The position numbers were made by a program, and so were the translations under genes. The notes under the pieces were generated by a model. That model was not told the DNA's origin, ran no database searches, and saw nothing but the letters and a program-made list of their open reading frames with translations. A stretch of 64,000 nt of DNA from Stentor coeruleus (Eukaryota; Ciliophora; Heterotrichea; Heterotrichida; Stentoridae), in assembly GCA_001970955.1 (NCBI GenBank), contig MPUH01000077.1, positions 52,797-116,796 on the forward strand, written 5' to 3'. Positions 1-10,359 of the stretch are shown here, piece by piece; within the stretch, counting starts at the first letter, position 1, and each line of letters starts with the position of its first letter.

Positions 1-48
1 TTTCAAATGAGTATGGAAGAAGCGATGATGAAAAAACTCAAGTCTTGA
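1..48 (+). CDS. 3' end of a protein gene cut by the window edge
   Basis: The first 15 codons read FQMSMEEAMMKKLKS and then TGA. The peptide is a plausible lysine-rich C-terminal tail. If TGA is not used as a stop here (no complete gene in the window ends in TGA), reading continues three codons to TAA at 55-57. No function can be assigned from so few residues. Confidence is low because any short open stretch could look like this. Confidence 0.35.
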   Translation, partial: FQMSMEEAMMKKLKS

Positions 49-57
49 AGAAATTAA

Positions 58-714
58 AATATGCTTATTTTATTAAAAAAAAAAAAATCTTGGAAATACT
101 AGATTTGGTAGGTGATTTGAGAAAGATAATAGATTTTTTTATGCTTTTAACTCTTTTATTTGTAAAAAATTTATAGGATTATATGAACTGTTAATATATT
201 ATTGTGTTTTTGAGATAAGTGTGGATATTAGAGTTGCAGAAAAAAATATGATTTAATTCAATTCAGATAATTAAAGATGATTTGATATGTATCAATGATT
301 ATGCATATAACAATAAATTACTAGGTATTTTTACCATTTTGTATTTAATACATTTCAACTCACAACATAAAATACAATATAAACTCCTCAAATATCTTAT
401 CAATAAAAACCTTATCCAAACACATAAAAATAACTTTAACATAAAATTCTCAATACAAATTCATTAACAACACTAATTCATAACAATCTTTTACACAAAT
501 ACCCAACTTTTATATAAAAATCAGGATTATTAAATCCATAAACCCAAACCCAACTTTCCCAAAAAAAATTACTAACAAACATCTAATTTCTCTTAATTCA
601 ACATAAATCCCAACCATTTTTTTCCCTATTACCTTCCTCTAAAACCATACCATTTACATCTTATCTCTTCATTCTAGAAGTGTCTAATTTCACTCCTATC
701 ACTCATATTATAAA
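58..714. other. intergenic region upstream of NudC
   Basis: Non-coding. From about 330 the plus strand becomes C/A-rich and G-poor, as it does ahead of the other plus-strand genes. The short open frame at 282-467 is an AT-rich chance ORF with no protein-like composition. No RNA gene was recognised. Confidence 0.6.
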
Positions 715-1722
715 ATGGAAGAAAAGTTTGATGGGATGTTCATGACCATAGTCAACGAATCTAAAGGCATTGAAGGTTTCCTAACAAGCTTTTTTAGTTT
801 CATGAGACGTAAAACTGACTTCTTCTCAACACCCGACAAAGGCCGAGAGTTCGTCCTAAAATATTTCGAAGAGCAAAATCGTGTTTATCAAGACAACAAA
901 CGTAAAGAAGAACAAAAAACTAAACAAAAAGAAGAACAAAAACGTAAAGATGAAGAGAAAAAAAAACAAGAAGAAGCTCGGAAAACAGCTAAAGTTGTTG
1001 AAGTAACTGATGAAGAAGCTGAAGCTATAAAACGTGGTCAAGACTTAACCATCACTGAGAAAAAAGAACCCCCAAAACCTCAAGTTAAAGTTGAAGAGGT
1101 CAAAGATGAAGAAAAAAAAGATGAAGATAAAAAAGATGAACCTAAAGATGATGATGATAAAGGATTGATACCAGTAAACAATGGTTCGATTACAGATCAA
1201 TATGTATGGAGTCAAAGTTTAAGAGAAGTGACAATGAATATTTTTATCCCAGAAGGAATTCCATCAAAAAATATAAAAGCTAATGTGACTGTAACGCATT
1301 TGAAAATTACAATTGGGGGGAAGGTTCATATTGAAGGAGAGTTTTTTGATAAAATTAAAGTTGATGATCATGTTTGGACTATTGACACTTTTGAGAAAAA
1401 AAGATGCGTGATTTTGACTTTTGATAAATTTGAGGGACAAAGTTGGTGGAAATGTGCTTTAAAAGGAGAAACAGAGATTAACACAAAGAAAGTTGAACCG
1501 GAAAACTCGCAGCTTTCAGATTTAGACTCAGAAACAAGACCTGTTGTTGAGAAAATGATGATTGACCAAAGGAGAAAAGCTGCTGGGATGCCTACATTGG
1601 AAGAAGAGAAAAATAAGGATATGCTTAAAGGATTTATGTCTCAACACCCAGAGATGGACTTTTCCAAAGCAAAGATCACAGGACCTGGACAGAATAGTTT
1701 TGGAAACTTTAATTCGAATTAA
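715..1722 (+). CDS. NUDC: NudC nuclear distribution protein
   Basis: A 335-residue protein, close to the usual animal NudC length. The N-terminus (about residues 1-60) matches the NudC N-terminal helical region. A Lys/Glu/Asp-rich linker follows (about 60-150), then a CS (p23-like) domain from about residue 161 starting YVWSQSL and containing WTIDTFEKK and SWWKC. The C-terminal tail carries PVVEKMMIDQRRKAAGMPT, characteristic of NudC. In other eukaryotes NudC is an HSP90 co-chaperone that stabilises dynein/LIS1-pathway and WD40 proteins. The start is the first ATG after a C-rich leader and the stop is TAA. No intron was seen. Confidence 0.96.
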   Translation: MEEKFDGMFMTIVNESKGIEGFLTSFFSFMRRKTDFFSTPDKGREFVLKYFEEQNRVYQDNKRKEEQKTKQKEEQKRKDEEKKKQEEARKTAKVVEVTDEEAEAIKRGQDLTITEKKEPPKPQVKVEEVKDEEKKDEDKKDEPKDDDDKGLIPVNNGSITDQYVWSQSLREVTMNIFIPEGIPSKNIKANVTVTHLKITIGGKVHIEGEFFDKIKVDDHVWTIDTFEKKRCVILTFDKFEGQSWWKCALKGETEINTKKVEPENSQLSDLDSETRPVVEKMMIDQRRKAAGMPTLEEEKNKDMLKGFMSQHPEMDFSKAKITGPGQNSFGNFNSN

Positions 1723-1892
1723 TTTAGGATTTTCTGAATGAAAAGGATTGTTTATGATATGAGAATTGTTATGATATCTTAAAATTATTATCAATATTTA
1801 CGATTCTATATAAAAATATAAGTTGAATATTTCTTTTAGGAACTTTTATGTATTCCATATAATATATAATAAGTTATTTAATAATTCCTTAT

Positions 1893-3212
1893 ATGGACTT
1901 AGCGTATATTGAGTATTTACATACCTCGGGTATTGACCCAGCACCTTATGTAGAAATGCAAGCCCATTACCTAAGATTTTTAGCGACACGTTTTGCTAAA
2001 CCTAATAAAAATCTTGTTAGTAAATCAAAGCACTTATATACAAAAAAAGAATCATTAATACCAAAAGATGTACCACAATGCAAACTTAAAACTAAAAATC
2101 CTATAAATATCAACTCGAAATCACAGAATTTTAATGAAGTCCTTAAGAGCAATGACCTTATCAGTTATAGTAGTAAACCTTTAAAACACCTTCCAGAAAA
2201 GCAAGACTATCAAATCTCTGAAGAAAAAGCTCCTTGGAAACTAATAGAAACAAATCATTCAAAGTCTGGGTCATTAAACATAACAAGCCCAACAAACAAA
2301 AATATCCCAAAAAACTTAAAGGAATACAAAACTTTTGATAGAGAAAGCTGTAGAAAAATTCTCGAGAACAAAGAAAAAATCAAATCTACAAGTGAAAAAT
2401 GTATAAAAAATAATGCAAAAAATAAATCACCGACTACAAGCGAAAGGTTTTTAAGAAAAGGTCAAGGAACTCTTTGTTGTAAGCCTGGGTTTTATATAAC
2501 CCCTACTAAAACAGAAAGATTTGATAGCAAATTATTAAAAAAATCCCGCAGTGAAGAGAATATCAACGATGATTTTAAAAGTAGCTTAAGATTATCAACA
2601 AATACTCAAGAAGCTTCACCAAAAAATTCTAAAGACAATGCAAGATATGCGAAAATGCTCAAAGAAATCAGGGAAAAAATTAAAAAAATCGATAAAGAAA
2701 CTGAGGAGTTCTATAAAATGCGCAAAAGGGAACTGAAAAGTTTGGAAAAATGGAAAAAAGAAGAAATGAACAAGGTTGTGGAAGAAAAGGAAAAAACATT
2801 GAAAAAGATTAGAGAAAAACAAGGGGCGATAAAAGAAATGACAAAGCTGAATATTGAAATACAAGATTTAAAACAGATAATTAGTCAGAAAAATAAAGAG
2901 TATACGGATACTATGCAGAATCTTCAGATGATAGCGAGTTGCTTAAAAAAAAATAATAGTAGTCTTGAAAGGCAAATAAGTTCAAGTCCTAAACTTCGTA
3001 AATCAGGAAATAGTCCTTTAAGAAAATCTGGCATCCCTTTAAGATCACAAAAAAGTCCATGCAGAACAACCGAAAACTCCCCAGACCCAAGATGCTCAAG
3101 CTTACAAAATATTTTCAAAATCCCCAAACTCAAACATAACCAACTCCATTTACAAAACCTTAATAAAACCCCTCAAATCCACAACAAATCAAAATCTCAC
3201 GCCAAATCCTAA
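1893..3212 (+). CDS. coiled-coil protein of unknown function
   Basis: A 439-residue basic protein that I do not recognise. The N-terminal 30 residues (MDLAYIEYLHTSGIDPAPYVEMQ...) look folded. The next 200 are low-complexity and Ser/Lys/Asn-rich. Residues of about 246-356 form a strong Lys/Glu coiled coil, and the tail is Ser/Pro/Lys-rich. The composition suggests a cytoskeletal or basal-body-associated protein, which is inference only. The TAA stop lies in a 37-bp sequence duplicated around the N at 3231; collapsing the duplication does not change the protein. Confidence 0.8.
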   Translation: MDLAYIEYLHTSGIDPAPYVEMQAHYLRFLATRFAKPNKNLVSKSKHLYTKKESLIPKDVPQCKLKTKNPININSKSQNFNEVLKSNDLISYSSKPLKHLPEKQDYQISEEKAPWKLIETNHSKSGSLNITSPTNKNIPKNLKEYKTFDRESCRKILENKEKIKSTSEKCIKNNAKNKSPTTSERFLRKGQGTLCCKPGFYITPTKTERFDSKLLKKSRSEENINDDFKSSLRLSTNTQEASPKNSKDNARYAKMLKEIREKIKKIDKETEEFYKMRKRELKSLEKWKKEEMNKVVEEKEKTLKKIREKQGAIKEMTKLNIEIQDLKQIISQKNKEYTDTMQNLQMIASCLKKNNSSLERQISSSPKLRKSGNSPLRKSGIPLRSQKSPCRTTENSPDPRCSSLQNIFKIPKLKHNQLHLQNLNKTPQIHNKSKSHAKS

Positions 3213-3268
3213 ACTCCTAATCTCAGCACANATCTCACGCCAAATCCTAAACTCCTAATCTCAGCACA
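3194..3268. repeat. 37-bp direct duplication around a single N (3231)
   Basis: Positions 3194-3230 are repeated at 3232-3268 with one N between. It covers the stop codon of the upstream gene. Interpreted as an unmerged assembly overlap. Confidence 0.85.
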
Positions 3269-3539
3269 ATCTAAATCATTGTAATAATATCTTTATCTAA
3301 TCACATTTTACATACACCCCAAAATAAAAATTATATAAAACCATTCAAAAATCCATAAATTCTCAACAACAACNAATCTAAATCATTGTAATAATATCTT
3401 TATCTAATCACATTTTACATACACCCCAAAATAAAAATCATATAAAACCATTCAAAAATCCATAAATTCTCAACAACAACAAAAAAAATAATTCTTCCTA
3501 AAAAAATGCTTAACTTCTAAACAGTTAATAATAATTCAC
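3213..3539. other. intergenic region inflated by assembly duplications
   Basis: C-rich leader of the next plus-strand gene. Most of it consists of two N-flanked duplications; the true spacing is probably near 185 bp. Confidence 0.6.
3268..3480. repeat. 106-bp direct duplication around a single N (3374)
   Basis: Positions 3268-3373 recur at 3375-3480 with one substitution (aaattatat versus aaatcatat). The substitution suggests overlapping contig ends from two haplotypes or copies. Confidence 0.85.
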
Positions 3540-4277
3540 ATGGAAAAAGAAGACCTACAGAATTCAATGTAAACTTCATATAGCGAAGTACTTCAAGAGC
3601 AATGCCGAGCTTTCGAGCGAGAAGGGAAGTTCAAAAAGGCTCAAATGATCAAAAATCAAATCGAAGAAGAGCTTCTAAGAGAAGAAGCTAAAATCTACGA
3701 CGAAATCCAAGGAAAGCAAGAAAACGAGCGTATAGAACTTGAAGATTCTCATTTATTAGAATATCAAGAATTCATTTCAAACTGGGACAAACGTCTAAAC
3801 TCACATAAAAAAGATTCAGACCAACAAATATTTCTCATGATCGAAAAGCACAAACGAGAAAAAATCCAGTTATTAGAAAAACTAGAAAAACAAATCTCAT
3901 TAACCCCAAAACCTTCAGCTGAATTACTAAATATGTTAAAAATACAAGAAGGTCTTATTAAAATTCAGGATTATGGAGAAGCACATAAAGTTCAACAACG
4001 GGTTAATTTATTGACTAAAGGGGAAAATCATGATTGGGATAAGGAAAGGAAAAGAAAAATTATGCAACAAGAAGCGCATTTAGATAAAAGACAAGAAATT
4101 GAGTTGAATGCTTTAAGGAAAAGACTTAACACGATTGAAGATGAAATGAAAACTATGAGGATTGCTGAACTGGAAAGTTTGTTGCAAAAGTATCAGAATG
4201 CTAAGAAGGAATTACAAAATTATCAGATACAAGAATTGAATAAGTTTTCTTCACAAAGGTCAGTTATGCTTTCTTAG
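3540..4277 (+). CDS. coiled-coil protein, one intron
   Basis: Starts at ATG 3540, removes a 15-nt intron at 3569-3583 and gives 240 residues ending at TAG. After splicing, the start MEEKEDLQNSI-type exon (actually MEKEDLQNSI) runs on into EVLQEQCRAFEREGKFKKAQ and then into a long helical region. The body is almost entirely heptad-like: Glu/Lys/Gln/Leu-rich, with a weak break at LTPKPSAELL near residue 138. There is no catalytic motif. A cytoskeletal, ciliary or cortical structural role is plausible but unproven. The exon-1 start rather than the internal ATG at 3645 is supported by the intron fit and by coding character upstream of 3645. Confidence 0.82.
3569..3583 (+). other. 15-nt intron
   Basis: GTAAACTTCATATAG. 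It starts in codon phase 2 and carries an in-frame TAA if unspliced. Removal joins the first 29 nt of coding sequence to the main frame. Confidence 0.9.
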
Positions 4278-4603
4278 TTAGATATTTTAATGTTTTTTGC
4301 TTTGGGAAAAAAGATTTTATGTGTTTTTTAATTGGGTTTTAGTTTGGGGTTTTTTGAAAGATCTAGATGTGGATTTATTAAAAGGAGGTAAGATGATGAT
4401 ATGAAAATTATGATATTGATATGATGATAATTTTATATAAGAAATATTTTCCCATGAGGGTAATACAAAATATGCAATTATACTCTAAATAATATCATAC
4501 CAAAACTATTAAATCTTACACAAATTTCAATATAAAAGCATCTTTTATATTTCTAGCATAAATTATAATCAATAACATCTTTTCATAAAGAGTTTTCAAA
4601 TTT
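4278..4603. other. convergent intergenic region
   Basis: Lies between the 3' ends of a plus and a minus gene. It is G-rich on the plus strand up to about 4410, then C-richer, so each gene has a G-rich 3' flank on its own strand. No gene seen. Confidence 0.6.
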
Positions 4604-4909
4604 TTAAGTAAATTTAGAATATTTACGCTTGAGGATTTTTGTCTTACTTAAGGCTAAAAGGTATAAGGATTTTATACTCGCTTGAACTTTTTCAAAGCCT
4701 TTATCAATTTCACTTAATAATACTTCAAGACTGTCTCTTTTGTAAACAAGTGTGCCGATGATTTCATCTAATTCTTTTTGTCTAACTTGTATTGCTGGTA
4801 TTCTTGATATGATCTCTTGTTTTTCTTTTTCATCTTCGATTATTTGTCTTTCAATATTTTTAACCTCCTCTTTCATTTCATTTATGTTTTCTATCTGGTT
4901 TTGACTCAT
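4604..4909 (-). CDS. small coiled-coil protein, SSNA1/DIP13-like
   Basis: A 101-residue, almost wholly helical protein. Its layout resembles SSNA1 (NA14/DIP13), a centriole and axoneme microtubule-binding protein of about 100-120 residues: an acidic Glu/Asp/Lys stretch (IEDEKEKQEII), a middle helix with KRDSLEVLLSEIDKGFEKVQ, and a Leu-rich end with SLYLLALSKTKILKR. The match is by pattern and length only, so another short coiled-coil protein remains possible. Start ATG at 4909, stop TAA, no intron seen. Confidence 0.7.
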   Translation of the reverse strand: MSQNQIENINEMKEEVKNIERQIIEDEKEKQEIISRIPAIQVRQKELDEIIGTLVYKRDSLEVLLSEIDKGFEKVQASIKSLYLLALSKTKILKRKYSKFT

Positions 4910-5172
4910 TGTTTATTAATTATTAAAAAAAAATTAGATTTTTTATTATCAAGACAACAATTTCATGGAAATCTTAGAATTAGTATAAGTAAATATTTTT
5001 ATCTAAAAATTACTATAATGTCTAGATTTCTGATTGCATAATATTCTTAATTCAAATATATTTTCCTACCAAATCAAATCATTTCCTTAATCCTAAAATC
5101 GTTATAAATCTTGGCCATGAACTCCCAAAAAAAAGCATATCCTTAAAAAATGATTAACTATTCTAATCCTTA

Positions 5173-6024
5173 TTATTCTCCTAATGCTTCATTAAGGACA
5201 CTCATAAGCTTGTTATAAAAAGCTTGATTCGCAGCAACACGTTCTTCAAATATGCTACCTTTAAATCCCATAGCTTTATCTTCCATTGACTTTATAAAAT
5301 AATAGATTCCAGTTTTACTACACCAATTTAATAGACTTTCTGGAACTAAAGGAACATGTGGATCACTATGACTTAGAAAAGAAACTTGAGTTTGAGTTTC
5401 GCTTCTTTTCATAAAACTCAAAATCCCTGTTTTCATTGTGACTCTAACATCACCACTGTCAGGTTGTGGAATATCAGTTCCTAAAAACTTACTTTCTGAA
5501 ACATCTCTTAATATAATCATAATCGAATTGTTTTCTGGAATAGTAAGTCCGAAAGCATTAACCACCATATCTCTATTACTTGCAGGCCAAGGAATATTAA
5601 ACTTATACCAAAGTAGTCTTCTAAATGGAGTAATTGTTTTAACAGTTTCAACAGATTTAACAACTTGTATCCAAGAAGGTAATAGATCAATCTCATTACA
5701 TATAGATAATACTGGGAATATTGGCTGATCTAATAACATTTCAGCTCTTATTATAAAATCAACATTACTGGTCTTAGAGAATATAGCTATATTTTCAGTC
5801 TCTTTAATAGGATTCCAACTATCTAAATCTGCTAATAATTCTAAGCATCTGTCAGCTTCTTTCAAATCATCTCTTAAAATGTTGATCTCTTCAGTTGAGT
5901 TAAGTAGGTCAAGGCTAGATGGGTCACTTGATAATTCACCTTCGAGAGTTCTAAGTTTTTTATATGCGTCTTGTAGTTTGTCGTCATAAAAGAGATCTTT
6001 AATCTCCTGAATGCGCGCCTCCAT
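5173..6024 (-). CDS. START-domain lipid-binding protein
   Basis: 283 residues. The first about 65 residues are helical (MEARIQEIKDLFYDDKLQDAYKKLR...). Residues of about 70-280 form a START/StAR-related lipid-transfer fold with recognisable landmarks: LLPSWIQVVKSVETVKTI, LWYKFNIPWPASNRDMVV (the conserved W/P-x-x-x-RD segment), and a C-terminal helix ending MSVLNEAL. START proteins bind a lipid in a helix-grip pocket; the ligand cannot be told from sequence. No signal peptide or membrane segment, so probably cytosolic. The gene is divergent from TTC27. Confidence 0.88.
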   Translation of the reverse strand: MEARIQEIKDLFYDDKLQDAYKKLRTLEGELSSDPSSLDLLNSTEEINILRDDLKEADRCLELLADLDSWNPIKETENIAIFSKTSNVDFIIRAEMLLDQPIFPVLSICNEIDLLPSWIQVVKSVETVKTITPFRRLLWYKFNIPWPASNRDMVVNAFGLTIPENNSIMIILRDVSESKFLGTDIPQPDSGDVRVTMKTGILSFMKRSETQTQVSFLSHSDPHVPLVPESLLNWCSKTGIYYFIKSMEDKAMGFKGSIFEERVAANQAFYNKLMSVLNEALGE

Positions 6025-6561
6025 GTTTATTATATTTGTTGAAGTTTTCTAATAGATTTTGGATTTTATTGGATGATATATAGGAGATTTTAGGACTAGG
6101 AAGGATTTTGATGAATTAGAAGAGAATATTAGGATTATGGTGTTAGGATAATATTAGAATGTGAGATGGGATATGGGATATGGCGATTTGATTGACTTTT
6201 TATGTTATTTGTGATTTAAAATTTTGTATGATTATGGGAGGTTGATTGAAGATAGGTAGAATTTTGATACATTCTTAAACTCAGGTAATCATTTGCATAT
6301 CCTTACATACCACAGCGAAAATTCACAATTTTCCAATGAAAATATAAAAAATCAATCTTATCATGAAAAATATCTCTTTTACAAAATCCATTCATAATCT
6401 TCATCTTTCCATATACTAAAATTGACCTGAAAACTAATTCTCCCTAAAAATTTCCCTCAGAATCTTTCTTCCCATTTTATCCCTAAAGCAATTTCACTTA
6501 TCCTTAACCACTTAACACCTAATCTCCTTCAAAAATACTTAATTTCCATCAACAATAAAAA
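6025..6561. promoter_or_regulatory. bidirectional 5' region between START gene and TTC27
   Basis: Both flanking genes start here. The plus strand is G-rich up to about 6270 and C-rich afterwards, so each gene has a C-rich, G-poor leader on its own strand. The skew switch marks the likely divergent promoter core. No defined motif was identified. Confidence 0.5.
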
Positions 6562-8631
6562 ATGATCTCAGATGAAGAAATCCAAGCCGCTCACGATTTT
6601 TTCTTATCTGAGATTAAAAATAACTTCCTCCAACACATCATTACCGACCTCAGTTCTGAGTTGATTTTCTCATACGCAAAATCTTCTCTTCTAATCTTCA
6701 TCCAAGAAAATGTGACAGGACCACCTCAAGGTTTACTCAGATGGTCAGGTGAAGGTCTTGAGCTTCAAGGTGAAGAAGTTATATCATATTTATTAGGTGG
6801 GGAATATATAAAAGCAGCATCTTGGGTATTTTTTGATAATTTCGATAAAATCAGTGACCAAGAAAATTCAATACTGTGGAGAGGAAGATGTGCTTTTTTA
6901 TATCAACAAATATTGACACATCCAGTACAACAATTAAAAGACCTTGTTTTAGAATCATATGCTAATGTTAATCATACTGCATTAACTTTTATTGAATATA
7001 GTCGATGTTTACTTTATTATTCTCAATATGAACAAGCTGAAAATGTGTTGGCTGATGCTGAGATCAAAACTGGGATTCAGTATGGGCTGACGGGTAAGTT
7101 AGGGGTTAGGACAAAGTTTCAGAAATTCAAGACGGCACAATTGGTATTAGAAGTCACCAGTAAGGTTGAAGAAGAGAAAAGTGTCCCAGTCCCAGCTTCA
7201 GTACCTTTAGAAGATGATTGTCCTTTGCATGAAACTCCAAAATTAGATGAAGTGACTAGGGAAATTGTGTCGATTGAAGATCAAATTCTCCTTATAGCCT
7301 GGGTGAACCTATTTTTCAAAACTCGTCCATCAGAAGAGCTCCAAGCTGAAGTGATCAGCAGTTATCTAGACAAAATCCTCAATAAATCCTTAGATTGGCT
7401 AGTATATTCTCAAGCTTTGCTTTACCGTTCTAAAAACCAATTCTTAAATATAAAATTCAAAGAACGTAGTGCATTACAAATAAATACTCTAGTCGAACAA
7501 TATACAGATAAAACTCCAACAGATCGAATAAAATACTTTTTCCCTATTGGATACCCATTAAGACATTGGCTAAAAGTTGACCTTGGGGAAATGTTCCTTA
7601 AAATAGGTGCGCTTATGAGCGCTTTCCAAGAATTTGAAACTGTTCAAATGTGGGAAGAAGCTGTAGAATGCTTGATTATGAGTAACTTTTCTGGTAAAGC
7701 TAAAGACTTGGCTTTAGAGAAACTTGTTGAAAAACGTACACCGAGAATGCTTTGTGCATTAGGAGATATCACTGGAGATCTAGATTTGTATGAAGAAGCT
7801 TGGGAAATAAGCCATCATAGATGCACTAGAGCACAAAGAACTTTAGCTAAGAGAAGTTTTGATAAAGGTCAGTATCTGCAAGCTATTGAACATTATAAAA
7901 AAGCTCTAGAAATCAACCCTTTATACCCAAGTTCCTGGTTTACATTATCTTGTGCTTATATGCGACTTGAAGACTGGCAAAACGCTTTAAACTCCCTCCA
8001 ACGACTAATAATCATCGACCCAAACCTCCCTGAAGCTTGGAACAACCTAGCTGCAGTCCATTCCACAATGGGTAACATTGAAGAAGCCTACAATGCATTA
8101 GTCCAAGGCATCAAACATGATAGAAACAATTGGAAAATGCTTGAAAACCTACTTATAATGAGTGTTCAATTAGGCAAATATTACACAGCAATCGAAACTT
8201 TAAATTATTTAGTCAAAATGAGCCAAGTCAGACTTATCGATTCTGATCTTTTTGAGATTTTAAACAAATTGTCTATAGGTAAAGAAAAAAGCTTAAAAGA
8301 TTTATATACTTTATTAGTAAGTACAATTACTGTTGAACCAGGGATATGGAAATGTTATGGGGATTTTGTAGAAAAAAACCTTGGGCTTTATAAAGAATTT
8401 ACTATAGAAATGATATTAGATTTAAGGCTTAAAGCTTGTAGAGCTGCATTAGCGAAAGATATGAATAAGGAATTAGCTGAGAAAATTGAAGGGTTGGCAA
8501 AGGATTTACACGCTGCGTATGGAAAGGTGGAAAATGATAAAGTGAAATATGAGGGGAAACTTTTTTTGGCTAGTTTGGTTAAGAAGATTAGGGATGCTTT
8601 GGGGAGAGATGTGGTGTTAGATAAAAACTAA
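6562..8631 (+). CDS. TTC27: TTC27-type tetratricopeptide protein
   Basis: 689 residues, no intron seen. The second half carries the TTC27/Emw1 signature: TPRMLCALGDITGD, YEEAWEISHHRCTRAQRTL, then tandem TPRs (about residues 430-550) with YLQAIEHYKKALEINP, WFTLSCAYMRLEDW and LPEAWNNLAAVHSTMG, and WKMLENLLIMSV after them. The family is conserved across eukaryotes; the yeast member Emw1 is essential and linked to cell-wall integrity and proteostasis. The N-terminal 400 residues are helical and more divergent. At 689 residues it is shorter than animal TTC27 (over 800). Confidence 0.93.
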   Translation: MISDEEIQAAHDFFLSEIKNNFLQHIITDLSSELIFSYAKSSLLIFIQENVTGPPQGLLRWSGEGLELQGEEVISYLLGGEYIKAASWVFFDNFDKISDQENSILWRGRCAFLYQQILTHPVQQLKDLVLESYANVNHTALTFIEYSRCLLYYSQYEQAENVLADAEIKTGIQYGLTGKLGVRTKFQKFKTAQLVLEVTSKVEEEKSVPVPASVPLEDDCPLHETPKLDEVTREIVSIEDQILLIAWVNLFFKTRPSEELQAEVISSYLDKILNKSLDWLVYSQALLYRSKNQFLNIKFKERSALQINTLVEQYTDKTPTDRIKYFFPIGYPLRHWLKVDLGEMFLKIGALMSAFQEFETVQMWEEAVECLIMSNFSGKAKDLALEKLVEKRTPRMLCALGDITGDLDLYEEAWEISHHRCTRAQRTLAKRSFDKGQYLQAIEHYKKALEINPLYPSSWFTLSCAYMRLEDWQNALNSLQRLIIIDPNLPEAWNNLAAVHSTMGNIEEAYNALVQGIKHDRNNWKMLENLLIMSVQLGKYYTAIETLNYLVKMSQVRLIDSDLFEILNKLSIGKEKSLKDLYTLLVSTITVEPGIWKCYGDFVEKNLGLYKEFTIEMILDLRLKACRAALAKDMNKELAEKIEGLAKDLHAAYGKVENDKVKYEGKLFLASLVKKIRDALGRDVVLDKN

Positions 8632-8961
8632 GTTTGGAATTAGGATTTTTGGTTTTGATAGGAGGATTTTGGAGTGTTTTAGTAATTATGAGGTATTTTA
8701 AGAGATATTTGGTTTTTGTCAGGATGAGGATATAAAATATGGTTTTTTTATGTATGTGGAAAAGGCATACCCCTTTTATCTCACTTTTACGAGAAAATTC
8801 CTTATAATCAAATAGTTAAATTGTTATAAGCTTTTTTTCTTAACAAAAAATGCTAAAATTCTTATCTGGTGAATAAAAAAAGGTATAAATTTTAGCGAGA
8901 AAAAAATATAGCTTACCAATAAGCTTTAAAATATACAGTTATTAGAATAAATATTTGTCTA
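8632..8961. other. intergenic region downstream of TTC27
   Basis: Strongly G-rich and C-poor just after the stop, then AT-rich ahead of the next gene. No feature recognised. Confidence 0.6.
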
Positions 8962-9441
8962 ATGGGCGAGCAGGATAAAACTTCAGTCAAGAGAGTTAAT
9001 ATCTCACTATCTCCTGAAAATGAATATACAAGAAGGGTTAATATTTTGCCTAAACTATTCACACTCAAAAGGCAAAAAGGAACTTCTAAGTCATTAAAAG
9101 GTGCAACGCATAGTACAGAGACATATTCAATAGCTTATATTGGGGAAAATTCAGGGGAACTAATGATCTCATCACGTAAATCTGTAATTCCTAGACTGTC
9201 TCGTATGCAAATCTCTAGAGAAACAAGATTACGACGTATATCCCAAAATATTTGTATCCATAGTGCTAGTGAGAGTAAATCTCGCAAATATTATCGTCCT
9301 AAGCCTTTAACCCCAGCTTCAATTGGAATGCGTGATTTTTCTGAGTATACACACAAAGTTACATGTACACCTAAATCAGTAAAAAACCTTAGAAAAATCA
9401 ATAAGCTGATGGTAAATGATTTAGTTAAACATTGTTTATAA
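8962..9441 (+). CDS. small basic protein of unknown function
   Basis: 159 residues, rich in Lys, Arg, Ser and Thr, with no membrane segment and no recognised domain. Short repeated character is visible: MGEQDKTSVKRVNISLSP and YTRRVNILPKLF share the RVNI tetrapeptide. Sequence complexity and balanced codon use make it more convincing than the chance ORFs nearby. Its high basicity would suit a nucleic-acid-binding or microtubule-binding protein, but that is only inference. Confidence 0.65.
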   Translation: MGEQDKTSVKRVNISLSPENEYTRRVNILPKLFTLKRQKGTSKSLKGATHSTETYSIAYIGENSGELMISSRKSVIPRLSRMQISRETRLRRISQNICIHSASESKSRKYYRPKPLTPASIGMRDFSEYTHKVTCTPKSVKNLRKINKLMVNDLVKHCL

Positions 9442-10359
9442 AATTTATTGTGAGTAAAATATTATTTATAGAAAACACTGATTAAAATCTTGCTATTATT
9501 GAAGCTGAATCAGAATCATTTGGAATGATTTAGTTAGATGAAGATGCGAATAAATGCTAATTTAGGAAAAGATTAGGTTTTAAATATAATTTCTGAACTT
9601 TGTGTATTTTTTTTAAAGTTTAAATAGTTGGGTTGCGATGATGATAAGAAGATTTCGTGGATTGAGGATGATTATTATGGAGAAATAAATAAACCTTAAG
9701 AAAAGGGTGTTAGGGTGAATTTAGGCTATATTTTTAATAATATATAAATTTTAGGTGATTGGAATAATGGAAAAAAGTTGGAGACTATATNTAAACCTTA
9801 AGAAAAGGGTGTTAGGGTGAATTTAGGCTATATTTTTAATAATATATAAATTTTAGGTGATTGGAATAATGGAAAAAAGTTGGAGACTATATTGAATATA
9901 TATAGATAAGACATACATTTTTTAAAGGAGTTTGGGTATTGTGTAAAATATTATGTATAATTATGTTAAAGATAAAGCTGATAAATATTATGCCTATCAT
10001 TAAAATCACAACAGTCTATCATCCTCAATTATATATAACACCATAAACTTTATTAGCATAATCACATAATAAAAATGAAAAATGAAAAATAAAAAATACA
10101 TAACTACAACTCGATTTATAATAACTTATAAATATTTCCCTTCCTCCAAAATTCTAAAAACCTCTAAAAAAATTCTATTCCACAACAACAGCAAAAGCCA
10201 AACCTTACTAATAATTAAAAAACTTAAAAAAAACATATTCTCAAACCCTTCCCAACCTCATCTCTTATCTAAAACTCCCTAAAAATTCATCAATTATATC
10301 CATAAAACCAAACTTTAACCTTTATCAAAACCTAATCTTAATAAAAATCAAATCTAAAT
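9442..10359. other. intergenic region with an N-flanked duplication
   Basis: G-rich in the first half and C-rich in the second, the usual gene-flank pattern. It includes the duplication at 9690-9892. The open frame at 10082-10282 is C/A/T low-complexity leader sequence and is not called as a gene. Confidence 0.6.
9690..9892. repeat. 101-bp direct duplication around a single N (9791)
   Basis: Positions 9690-9790 are repeated at 9792-9892 with one N between. No gene is affected. Interpreted as an assembly overlap. Confidence 0.85.

Noticed and set aside
282-467. 61-codon plus-strand frame
   Set aside because: AT-rich, low complexity, in leader sequence of NudC.
10082-10282. 66-codon frame rich in Lys/Ser/Thr
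   Set aside because: It lies in the C/A/T-rich leader that precedes every plus-strand gene; no domain and no independent support.
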